This document shows, one piece after another, positions 48,537-59,473 of a stretch of 64,000 nucleotides of DNA. Origin of the DNA: Takifugu bimaculatus. Taxonomy: Eukaryota; Chordata; Actinopteri; Tetraodontiformes; Tetraodontidae. The DNA lies in the NCBI GenBank assembly GCA_004026145.2, contig CP034995.1:479001-543000 (forward strand), written 5' to 3'. Position 1 is the stretch's first letter. The number at the start of each line of letters is the position of its first letter. Position numbers and translations under genes: made by a program. The notes below the pieces were generated by a model. The model was not told the DNA's origin, did not search any database, and saw only the letters and a list, made by a program, of their open reading frames with translations.

Positions 48537-49177
48537 TTATGACAGGATACAGCTGCTATTCTTCTTCAGTGGTGGTCCTTTTCGTGACAGATGTCGTGCA
48601 CTGTCTTCCTCTGCGCCTCCACACAGCAGGGCTCAATCCGCTCTGTCGATTTCACCCGTTGCAGCAGCGCCCGGAACACACCGACCGCGTTTCCACCGGT
48701 GCGCGCGGATGCCTCCACGAAGTCGGCGTCCCACTGATCCTCCACGGTGGCCATGACGTCGGCCGCCGGCAGCACGCGACCCTCGAGCTCGCTTAGGTCC
48801 GCCTTGCTGCCCACCACGACGATTGGCGCGCCTTTACCGCCCCGCAGCTGCAGAATCTCGTCGCGCAGCCGTTGCACCTCCGCCAGGGAGCCCGGGTCAT
48901 CCACCGCGTACACGAGGGCGAACGCGTCACTGTGCCGGATGCACAGCTCCCGCATGGCCGGGAACGAGTAGCTGCCACTCGTGTCCAGGATCTCCAGGCG
49001 CACCTTACCACCGGACCCCGTCACCGCATACTCCAGCACGTGAAGCTCATCCACGGTGCGCGTGTATTTGCGCTCGAAGCTGTCGTGGAGGAAACGGTGG
49101 ATGAGCGCAGACTTTCCGACCCCTGCCGCCCCGAGGAACACCAGCCGGACCGTGTTCGTGCGCGCAGGTGGAGACAT
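48537..49177 (-). CDS. Ras-dva-like small GTPase, single exon, two 1-nt frame breaks near the C-terminus
   Basis: Membrane-anchored Ras-superfamily switch. From memory, Ras-dva proteins act in anterior neural plate signalling in fish and amphibians and are missing from placental mammals. Seen: P-loop GAAGVGKSA, switch II LDTSGSYSFPAM, DAFALVYAVDDPGS, and SAR in the G5 position. The G4 box reads VGSKADL, with Ser in place of the usual Asn of NKxD. The start at 49177 (MSPPARTNTVRL) gives family length. As given, the main frame ends at 48566 without a prenylation box. Two single surplus bases, one at about 48637 and one in the AAAA run at 48579-48582, hide the expected end: removing them gives LSPAV followed later by KGPPLKKNSSCILS and TAA at 48537-48539, a proper CAAX box, and 212 residues. 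RASD-type Ras is an alternative family call. The exon is markedly GC-rich. Confidence 0.72.
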
Positions 49178-51928
49178 GATGGTGTGAGCCGGTGTGAACA
49201 GCTGTTCTCTCCAGCTGGATGTTGTTCCCCTTGAAAACGCAACAGGCCTTAAAGGCTGGCCACAGCTGGCCACATCTGGCCGGTACCACCCACCTATCTA
49301 AGTGACGCTGAAATGAATATGCCCTTAACAAGATGCAGTTCATTTAATAAAAACAGAAACCAAGCAAACATATAACAACTACTACTCACACCTTCCGATG
49401 AAACAACAACCTGTAAATTTGAGCAACAAATTTTATTGCCGGATATCAATCAGCAGACGGAACTCATGTCCACGGTGCCAGTAATCGGGGTAGAAACCAC
49501 TCGTTGATTTTAATATTGCTTTGTTAGTGTATCTGTCGGAATAAATAACAGCCAGAAGCCTCACAGCCATAAACCTGCTGCTGTTGTCAAACATAAACAT
49601 GCAGCCACGTGCAACAGGTATGAATCATGGAAGGTTTTGTCTTTTATAATCACAAAACCAAGTCACGCAGCACCCGAGCACCGGGATGTGTTGTATAAAA
49701 GTTGGACATATATTTTGCTGTGTTTTATAGATTTCACTGTCTATTAAGGAGAGAAAACAATGTCCTGCACGTGTTTCCTCACGTGGACATAAGTAGAAAC
49801 TGACGATTTGTCATTGTTTACATTCAGGTGTCTGTTTAGTGTGTTTGATAACTTATCACTTTCCTTGAAGGTTAATAATTTCTGTATATTATGAATGAGT
49901 AATGCCAACATTTAAAAGAACAATCAATAATATTTTGACATAAAATTATCCATCCACATGCGTCTCTTTTCCTTCAATTTGAACTTTTTTGACACGTAAT
50001 TATGAACATTTTAAAGTCAATGGGAAATTCAGTTCACATTATCAACAATAGGTGGCAGCAAACAACAGGAATGGATGAGATTATTGATCAGGAACCACCT
50101 TTAACCAGCGTATTTTGCCAATAACGTTTAAGAGATCAAGTTGTAGACTGCTTGGATTTCATATAAGATGATAAACTGTCAAGGATCATGTTTCAAATTC
50201 CTTTAAATTGGTACTGTATATGCAGAGGTTTCATGATCTCAGAATAAATTCTTTCTTAAGTCTTTTTGTTTTTGACAACTTCTCCTTTCCTCTGCTGCGG
50301 TGCAATATTAGCAATTTCTAGTGGTGAAATCTGATTGCTGTGAGTTTTCTCATTGATACTGATGGTTTGTTTACACAGACTAGGTGTGCAACATGTATGT
50401 ATGATGAATTATTATTTCATATTGCCTTTTTATGCTAATCAGTGTATTGGAGGTTTAGGATTATTGATCAATGCCAGTCACATCTCAGAACATTGCTCTT
50501 CTTCGAGCTCCATCCTTGCCATTTTTGTTACCATGACAACAAGACCGGGTAACGGAGATAAAGGATGCGTGTTGATAAAAATACACATCTGAGCGATGAC
50601 ATTATGAATAACTATCTCTGCATGAGGACAGTGGAAGTGGAGTAGGTTGCTTCCCTCCTCTTCTACCCTGCTTCAAATTCCTTTTCTTGGCTCATGGAAG
50701 CCTCAGGAGACATGATACAGACCTCTCAGTCTGTGTCCTACACACTATAGTCCCTATCAAAGCATGACAATGATTTTTTTCATTCGGAACTCTAAATTAA
50801 GACTCTAAATAAAGCCTGACTCTAAATTAAGATTATGTTTGATTGAGGTTGGAAATAAAGGGGCCATGAAAGAACAAAGGGCGGCATCAAGGTGAAGCCA
50901 ATGTGAAAGGAGTATCCTCAGCATTTTTGAGCATTTCAGCTTGTCTGCAAATGTCTTGTGCTTAATTGGAAACATCCAGACTCTCAGAATCTGAGGTAAT
51001 GCCAGCATGCTGATGCACTTGCAAAGGGAATTGATGGTGATGATGTTGTAAATGTGCAGGTGCTGAACATTTGAGAAAGAAAGGCTGGTGCTGATTGACA
51101 TAACAGAGGATCTGATAAGTGACTGCAATTAACTCTGAGACAACATGACTCAGCAAAATGGAGGTACAAAAGAGAAACCATTCATTAGTGTTTAAACAAC
51201 GCACCCAGAACACTGTGACTGTAGTCAAATGAAATGAACCAATCAGAAGGTCCATGAGATGGAAAAAAATCTTTATTTGGGAGTTCAAAATTTAAAAGGT
51301 AACACGCAAAAAAGAATTGACATGGAAGGCACAGGCAAGACCACTCGTCCTCAGTTGGAGATTTTATCGCAACAGAGTTCTTTCAGATTTGTGCAAGTTT
51401 ACAGAATCCAAGTTGGACAAAGATGTTTTCTGCATTAGAATGCGTACACATGTGCTTAAATTCTTTATAAAACAACTGAAAAAATGCACTAATTTCAAGG
51501 ACGTTGGGAGAACACACAGAGGTAAATCAAATCCATCAAGAGAGGAAAGCTGGAGAGTTGCAGCAATCATTAACACAAATTCGTACTAAAGTTCCCATGA
51601 CTACAATTTTGGAGTACTGACAAAGAAAGCTTTATTTACAGCAGAAATGTGGAGCAGGGACAGCCTTTATCTAATGCATGTTGTGCTTTAAAGTTTGAAG
51701 GAGAGGAGTTAAACACAGCCGGGGTTCAATAGTAGCAGGTTTAGATATTGTGAGTACTGTAAGTTACTACACCAGTAGTGCCACAAATAAAAACAACAAC
51801 ACCCATGGTGCTTTGCTGCCATGATGTCCAGTTTACCTACTTCATTTCACACTAAACACACAAGCACACACACTCACACGAACACACACACAATCCCTCA
51901 CACAGCAGGAAAGTCCAACTGTGCTTTC
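49178..51928. other. Intergenic: Ras-dva-like 5' flank and fscn1 3' UTR
   Basis: The portion next to 49177 is the presumed promoter of the Ras-like gene. The portion above about 51620 is the probable fscn1 3' UTR, with a minus-strand polyadenylation signal (TTTATT on plus) at 51631-51636. The middle 2.4 kb is AT-rich with nothing recognised. Confidence 0.5.
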
Positions 51929-54900
51929 TTAATATTCCCAGAGTGTGGCGCTCTCCAGGGAGTCAGCACTGGCCTTAAGACCTCCAGCATGGTCTCCTTT
52001 GAGGTACTTTCCCCCCAGTGCCCGTATGGCCACCTTGTTGAGGTCGCAGAACTGGAAGAGGAACTGGACAGGAGTGGAGTTGCTGCACACCACTGCTGTG
52101 TCGTCTCCAACACACCAGTACTTCCCCTGGGAGTCTGCAACAAGCACCAATCATATGATGCTTAGCACTCAAGCACACCAACAGGAAGAACAGAACGCAC
52201 TTGACTTCATTTTAACAGGGACCATCGGCACCATTGATTTGTATTCGAATTTTGTGTGTCTCAAGATGGCGAACCTTTAAGGGAATAGGCTCCATTGTGG
52301 AACTCCAGCTGGAAAACGTCATACGATGCTCGGTTGGAGTCCAGACTCGCCATTCCGGCCTTACGAGCTCCGATGAATCCCGTGCTCTCCACGGAGGACG
52401 ATGATTGGACGGTTGATGAGTTTCATCAGGAACTGCTCAGCCTCCGCTGTGCAGAAGGGATGAATGGGATAATGAAACATGCCCCCCTTGTTTCCCGAAG
52501 GAGTTATGTTTGATCGTCAAACACGAAGAGACAAAAATGATGCTGCTGCTCCTAATTCTGTGTTTACTCTCTTCTCTTTGAGGGTGGGTGAGTATTTCCT
52601 GGCACTCTGAGAGCATCATCTCACCTGCATTATCAACAGTAGCAGCCAGTTGACCATTCTTCTTAGCCACCACGTATTTCCCATTAGCTGCACGCACGCA
52701 CACTTGACCATCACGCCATTCCAGTTCAAATAAGCCATTGCTTGACCTGCAACGAAAACCCCCCATTGAAGATATCAGCATTTCGGTTTTCAATGTGGCA
52801 GCGTCCAAGGATTACAAGTGTGTGCATGTGTGTGGTTACTTGGTGGAGGCAGTACACTGCAGTCCTCCACTGGCTGTCAGAGTCCAGTATTTTCCAGCAG
52901 CAGTTCTGAAGGCACACTTCCTGTCCTCGCGGCTCATCTCCATCTGGAAGACTTCTTGGTCCCCTTCCTCATCCTGATTGGCTGACAGGTCAATACCTGG
53001 AAAAGGTTAGAGACGGAGCACCGTGAACCTCTGCTTGTCCAGCTGTTGACGGAGTGATGTCACCAATGTTCTCCAGGGAATTGCTGCTCCCACTGATGAA
53101 CCAGGCCTCCACCAGACAAATCTCTCAAGGATCCTGATAAAGAGCCTGAGACCTTTGACCCCAGGCAGCAGGACAGAGGCATCCTCAAATATTTCTGCTT
53201 TACTGGTATGACAGTGATAACAGTGGGACAGCTAGTTTGTATTAGATGTGTACATTTGTGGGTCTCTGTCATGTAATCAGACAGCACAATGCCATAATAA
53301 TGATTTGTGCATTTCCTCAAAATAATCTTGCTGAAACTGGTGCAGGATAAGTGAAAACAGCGCACCAAGTAAGACCCTCCAGGCTAAAATGAAATCTTTA
53401 ATTATCTAATAATTCTCTGACTTCCTCACTTTGAGTGACACAGTTCATGCTATGATAGATGGACTCATCAGACTTCTATATAGGGCAGGTTTGATAGAGC
53501 TCTGATGAACTAGATCCTTATAAAGGCCTGAAACTGGACTTGGATAAACTGGTGTGGATCAGGGTGAGACGGCTCTTCACTGGCTGACACAATAAACTGT
53601 TTTCCCTTCTAATACTGGTGAACAAAATGCCTGTGGGTTGTCCTCCAAAAATGATGTGCGTTATTGATTTATTTTGGCCATGTGCGAGTATGTGTGTGTG
53701 TCTGTGTGTGTGTGTTACATTAGGGTGAATTTTAAATAAAAGACCTTGTCACAAGTCACCAAGTTACTGACCTACAAAGGCCCAATTCAAACAAAGATTA
53801 GCTTACTTCTCCCACAATCCATCTCTCCTGGAATGTACACTCGGACACAGACCCCCCACACATGCACCCACCCACCCACACACACCCACACGCACATGCA
53901 CACTCTCCCTCTCTCTGTTTTTCTGCATGCATTTGCTGTGTATTGACTACAGGGGTAACTATACTCTCAATAATGGGTCATGGTGGCAGCACAGAGTCAC
54001 TGAGGTCATCCAGACAAAGAGGTTTCATGTGGCCAAAAAAAAAAAATTCAGATTCAGCCTGAGTCATTCCTCCTCGCTCTCACTGTCCCCCTCCATTTTC
54101 TGCCTTTGTGTTCACACAAAAACACCCTGCCTATTTTCTGTCTATATTTTCACATCATTCTGTGTTAAAGAAAGATGCATAAGCGCAGAGTTCGACCGGA
54201 CCAGAAGCCCCAATGCGGGGCTAGAATTACTGCAGAAAAATGTTAAGCTTGGCCAAAAAAAAAGGGAGGGGAGAGGAGTGAGGGCACGATAATGAAGAAC
54301 ACATGGTGAGGAAAATAAAGACTATAAGTCCAGCCTGCAAAGCGCATAAGCACATCAGGCAACAGCTGCATGTTAAACATGCCCAGCTATGCGGTGACTT
54401 CATGTGAAGAGTGAAACGGTCCCCGTGTGTCTGGGAGCCTCACCTTGTCTGGTGGAGACGTTTCTCTCGTTACCTGCAGTCAGCACGACCTGTGCGTGGC
54501 TGCGCTCCAGGCCAAACAGTTCATCCTTCCCCACCCGACTGCTTTTCCCAGACTTCAGCGTGCCGGTTGGTCCCACAGGCGCCAAGTAGCGGCCGTTGCA
54601 GTCGCGGAATGCCACTTTTCCGGAGAGGAACTCCAGCATGAAGCTGGTGTCCTTGTCCGTCTTGGTGGCCAGGGTCCCGTCATTGCGCAGGAAGCGGTTA
54701 TCAGAGGTTTCCAGGTGGTAACGCTGATCACGGTACACCAGGGTTATAAGAGAATCGACCCCCCAGGGAATGTCGCGGTTTACTGACACCTCCTGCCGCT
54801 CCCCTTGCGCGCTCAAGTGGGCGAAACGCTTGCGCGCAAAGCTGTAAAGGTTAACCTGCGGGTGCACGGCCAGGTGCACGCTCCATTTCTCTGCAGGCGA

Positions 54901-55275
54901 GACAGCCTGCGCGAAGCAGGTAATCCGGTCCTCGCTGCCACCGAGGTACCGGCCATGGGGCTCCGACTGCAGAGACCACCGCCCGTCTTCGTGCGCAGTG
55001 ATAACGAAGCGGCAGTCCCGGCCGCGCGTCTCGCTGTCCGCAGTCACGTTGCCGTCTTTGTCCGTGGCGAGGTAGCGGCCCAGGTGGGAGAGGAGGAACA
55101 CGGCGTTGCCGTCCTCGGCGGTCTGCTCCAGGGTCCAGGTCTGTTTCTTTTTCAGGCTGCTGGCTGAGGCGTTGATCTTAAAGCCGAAAGTCTCCGCCGT
55201 CAGATACTTCCCCGCGCTGTTGATGAGCCCCAGAGGGATCTGCAGCAGGTCCCCGTCGGCGCCGTTTGCAGACAT
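51929..55275 (-). CDS. fscn1: Fascin 1, complete, 5 exons; one surplus base in exon 4
   Basis: Actin-bundling protein of filopodia and other cell protrusions, made of four beta-trefoil domains. Exons are 54444-55275, 52840-52996, 52625-52746, 52275-52446 and 51929-52134. The start MSANGADGD at 55275 matches the family; upstream in-frame sequence is 5' UTR. Exon 1 includes NASASSLKKKQTW, the regulated N-terminal actin-binding site with the PKC-target serine, and SPAEKWSVHLAVHPQVN. The last exon ends YLKGDHAGGLKAS then TLWEY. Lengths sum to 1489 nt; exon 4 reads EHG then shifts because of one extra G (52379-52381). Without it the protein is 495 residues (human 493) and all phases agree. The other four exons are clean. 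The copy could be fscn1a or fscn1b. Confidence 0.94.
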
Positions 55276-58200
55276 GATGGCTGTCGAAGGTGTTAGAAAA
55301 GAAAAGAGAGGCTGCGGAGGATTGGAGAGAGCGGACAGACAGGGAGTGCGTGTGGAGGTGACTGAGGAGGGAGGCAGAGAGGGAGAGCTGCTCTGTGATG
55401 ACTGATGATGATGAGCGTCCCCTGACTGCAGATCCAGCCCACCACGCTGGAGTTGCAGGGGGCGAAGAACCGGGGCTTTTCCCGCACCCAATAAGAGGAT
55501 CCGTCAACTAAAACCAGCCCTGCTGCCATAAATACAAACACAAAAATGCAAGAATAATCCAATCCAGGTCCAACAACTATTGTTTTCTCCACCCATCCAC
55601 CCACCCACCCACACCCACACACACACCGCCTCTAATTGAAGTCTGCTCACCATCAGTTCCACATGGATTGACCCATTCATTCTCTGACAGAACACTGTTT
55701 GTCTTCAGGCCCTTCTGCGTGCTGAAGACCCTGATGTAAAGTTTGGTGACGAGCTAAAAGGTGAACATCTTTTCTCATGCGCATGACATTTAAGAATAAT
55801 CTGACTATAATAGTAGACAGAACTCAACCTAATGTGACTAAATGGGAGGTGGGAGAAAGGCTAAAGTCGTTTGTGTCAGAAATGTTAACATCAGGGCTGC
55901 GGCGTTGAACAAAGCTGCATTTCTGGAATCAGACAAGGAAATGGTGTCAGTTTCCTTTGTCAGCGTCAGTTGTTTCCTGATCTTATGGTTTCACCTGTGT
56001 GGACAAACTTACGCTTCCTCTCTGGGCCCATGGGGGAGTGGGTGTGTCTTCCTCTTTTCCTTTAATACAATCAAAGTTGGTGCCATTAATCTTCTGCTAT
56101 ACAGCAAACCTAAACCACCAGCACAATCCTGTGAATGTTAACTGTATTTGACTCTATACAATCAGACCTTGGACCAGTAGGTTCAGACCTCGACAGACCT
56201 GCAATTTGAGGAACTCCTGTCATAGTGAAAGGTTTAGAGCTCGAAGGGCATTTGCATACATGTCTTAGCTTTTGTGAAGGTGTTAACATTTATGCAAACC
56301 AGTTCATGTTTCTGTGTTGCGGAATTCACAAAACTGCTGCATGATAAAACAAATGGCGCATCTTAAAATAGGTGCTTGTCTAACTGTCATGTGTAGGGAT
56401 CAAAACTGGGTTAGGAGTAAGGAAAATCTGGATACCATTTGGAGAATCTGGAGTTGGACGGCACATGTGGCGGGTGGCGGATTTGGAAAAGTTCCGCCTG
56501 CTCCGATGCAGACAAGAGCGCCCCCTTCTGAGAACCATTGAGAATGCATATCTAAATGTATCTGTGTGTGTGTTCTTTTTCTTGATTCTCTTGTTTCTCT
56601 TTGTTGTTTTTATCCTTTGTGAGGCACTTTGTGCTGCCCAGTGTATGAAAAGTGCCATATAAATAAAGATTGAATTGAATTGAATCCATCCATCCATCCA
56701 AGCAGAAGTCAGTCATTCAAAATTTTCTGTCACAACTAACATTGTTACAATACAGATTAAATAGGCAAACATATTTTACAGTTTTCTGATTAATCTGAGC
56801 CATAGTTTTTTGTATTTATTAATAACGTTTAATATATGCACATTTCAATCTATCTTAACACTTTTTTAAAACAGCAATGTACGTGCAGTATAGTATGACG
56901 CCCACTAGGTGGGAGAGATGCTGCATGTGAACGAGCATTTTCCCCCCCCACACAAAATAAGCTAAATAACATGGGCAGAACTTAGGTGCATGACACATTA
57001 CTTCAAAATTTTTTAGTACATTTAACACCTTCAGAATCAACCAGTACATCAAACCAGTTGGTGTATTGAAATTGATGAGCTTTATTAAAGTTAGAGAAGG
57101 AAAAAAATGACTTTTTAGAATAATTTCTTAAATATATTGAACTGACAGCACTCTTCCAAGTAAATTGCCCAAGTCACTGTTCTTGAGATCTCAAGGGATT
57201 TGTTTGTCCAGCAATGCAAAAATATCCTTGTGATGCCTGACTGTGTGGGTCTCCACCACCTGTGTAAACACTTGGATTGAGAACATGATACAGTACCAAC
57301 AGGTCAGTTTTCTCGACAGACTCTCAGGCAATAGTGAACATGGAAAGAAACAAAGAAAACAGAAGCAGAGAAAATGGTCTGAAAGAAATGTACTTGTATC
57401 ATTAATATTTTATCTCTTTGCATACTGTGTTCTGTGTCTATGCAGCAATTGCATACTGCATAAGAGAAAGAAAATATTAACTTTCTGTTAAAGTGTCTCA
57501 TGGGGAATTCAACCCCAATATAATTTGCCGAAATTTTAGACTTTAAATCGAAAACAGACTTACTAAAAACTCGTTATGCACACTTTTTCTCAAGGCAGAT
57601 ATTCGAATAACATGTCATGCACGTAGACGCAGGATAATAGAGTTGCTTTGAGATGAAGAGTAGAGATAAAAATTGAGAAACTTTCTCCCTGATATTCTCC
57701 CTGAATGCACCTTTTTGCAGAAAGGCATGACAGTATTTGCATCTTTATGAACAATGAAGCAGAAATGAAAATGAAATAAAAATAATTACATAATAATAAT
57801 AACATCTATTTTTTGCAGGTAGTACTATGATTGCGTGGGACTAATTGATCCTGTTAATACCCTTTGACCAATGATCTACGGAAAGAAATGAGTCAGGGGT
57901 TGGCCGCAACGTGGTTTGGGGTTTTAGCTTAGTCAAGCTAATCACAGCTAATTGTGTATGCGGCTTAAGATTTCAACACAAAGTTTGTCGTTTTCTTACA
58001 CCGTATTACAACACATAGTATTTAATTTGTCTCGCTACCTCAAATTGAATTTGACAGAATTGAAATAATTTATCGTATTTTGCGGCACTTTTACTCCCAT
58101 TTCTGTGGAAACCGTCCTAGTTTATTTGTTGGTCTCTTAATTTGAAGGTGTCTTCCGCAGTTTCCGGTGTAGCTCGAGCTTTATTAGCTAGTTCCACAGA

Positions 58201-58518
58201 TCACAACAGCTGCCTGGTTGCTCAGACGACTCTATCTGCAACACTGAAGCCAAAACAATCATCTTCAACATTTTACCTTGTCTTTTACCAGCTATGACCG
58301 CCATTGTCCGTCAGCAGCGGATCATGCGGAAAATCCACAGTGTTGGAGACAACAAACTGGAGTTGTAGCAAAGCTAACATCTTAGTAGCTCATGTTTTTA
58401 CTATTAGCAAGAGGTTGGGCAACCTGAAGTGCGCGTTTGGCGTGGGGACAGAAGATGAGAGGTTTACACACTGTAAAAGCCAAGTTTTCCAACTTAACGT
58501 AACGTTTGTTCGCCAGCA
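55276..58518. promoter_or_regulatory. Head-to-head intergenic region of fscn1 and iqce
   Basis: Both promoters must lie here because the genes diverge. A purine-rich block lies directly above the fscn1 start (55280-55400). A retroelement-like 3' tail lies near 56600-56690. The 57000-58300 stretch is AT-rich with no recognised feature. Confidence 0.45.
56600..56700 (+). mobile_element. LINE/SINE 3'-tail-like fragment
   Basis: The sequence GAAAAGTGCCATATAAATAA followed by AAGATTGAATTGAATTGAAT resembles the conserved 3' end with short tandem repeats seen on many teleost CR1/L2-type LINEs and their SINEs. A CATC repeat follows. No coding part is visible, so this is at most a short truncated copy; its 5' limit is unclear. 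Confidence 0.5.
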
Positions 58519-59418
58519 ATGTCCGTCTCGACTGCCAAGCTGTCCCTGGAGGTGAGTGATGTTCAGACGGATGAGGACTGCGACGAGCTGGTAGGTCCCG
58601 ATCCATGTTCCCTTTTCACCATAGCTGCTGACTTTGTCCTCGGTTCTGCAGACCCTGTCTTTAAACAACACATTTATCCTTCTGTCGGTGCAAAAAGGCG
58701 GCCTGTTTATGATGACAGTGACCATTAATCTCTGATAAATTACCGTTTTATTTGGTTGGAATCAGAGCACAAAAAAATTAATAATATATATTTTTAAAAA
58801 TCCACCCATAATAAACAGGAAAAGCTAAAATCGTTATAAGAATAACTTTCTGTACTGTGTTGTTACTAAAACATGAATAATTGAATGCTTCATTGAGCAT
58901 TGACATTGTTTTTTTTGTTTTTTAGAAAAATCTTTTTAATTGTAGTCATGCTGAACAACTATTTTGTCGACTATATAGGTGGACGATGGATTCTGTTTCT
59001 CAGCTGATGTTTCAGATAAGGTAAAAAAAATTAAAATCAAATTACATGTTATATTTTTTTAATACAGCAATGTTTTAACTCTTCATTATATTATTAATAT
59101 TCTCCATTATTGTCATATTAAGATCAGAGACCAGAGAACTAGATGGAAACATTCTTCTGGCAAGCCGCCTCCTCCAAGTAAGACCTACTCCACTGCTCTT
59201 TGGTGGTTTTTCTAGTAAAATCTCACATCACAAGTTGGTTTACATTTAATTTGAACCTCTGCAGGATCTCCATACTGCTCTAGTCTGAATAGGAAACCTA
59301 GAAGAGTTGCAGTGGCAGCCTGGAGACTACCAAGGTCTTCTCTGGGGGACTCCAGAGGGGCCACACCTGGAGAGAGCAGCCTGACTCGCCTCACATTCCC
59401 CAGCAACGGCCACAGTAA

Positions 59419-59473
<55 letters not shown>

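Noticed and set aside
48823..49234. Plus-strand ORFs of 93 and 120 residues opposite the Ras-like gene
   Set aside because: High GC content removes stop codons on the opposite strand; the real signal is the conserved GTPase on the minus strand.
54427..55167. Plus-strand ORFs of about 120 residues across fscn1 exon 1
   Set aside because: Antisense shadows of the long conserved fascin exon.
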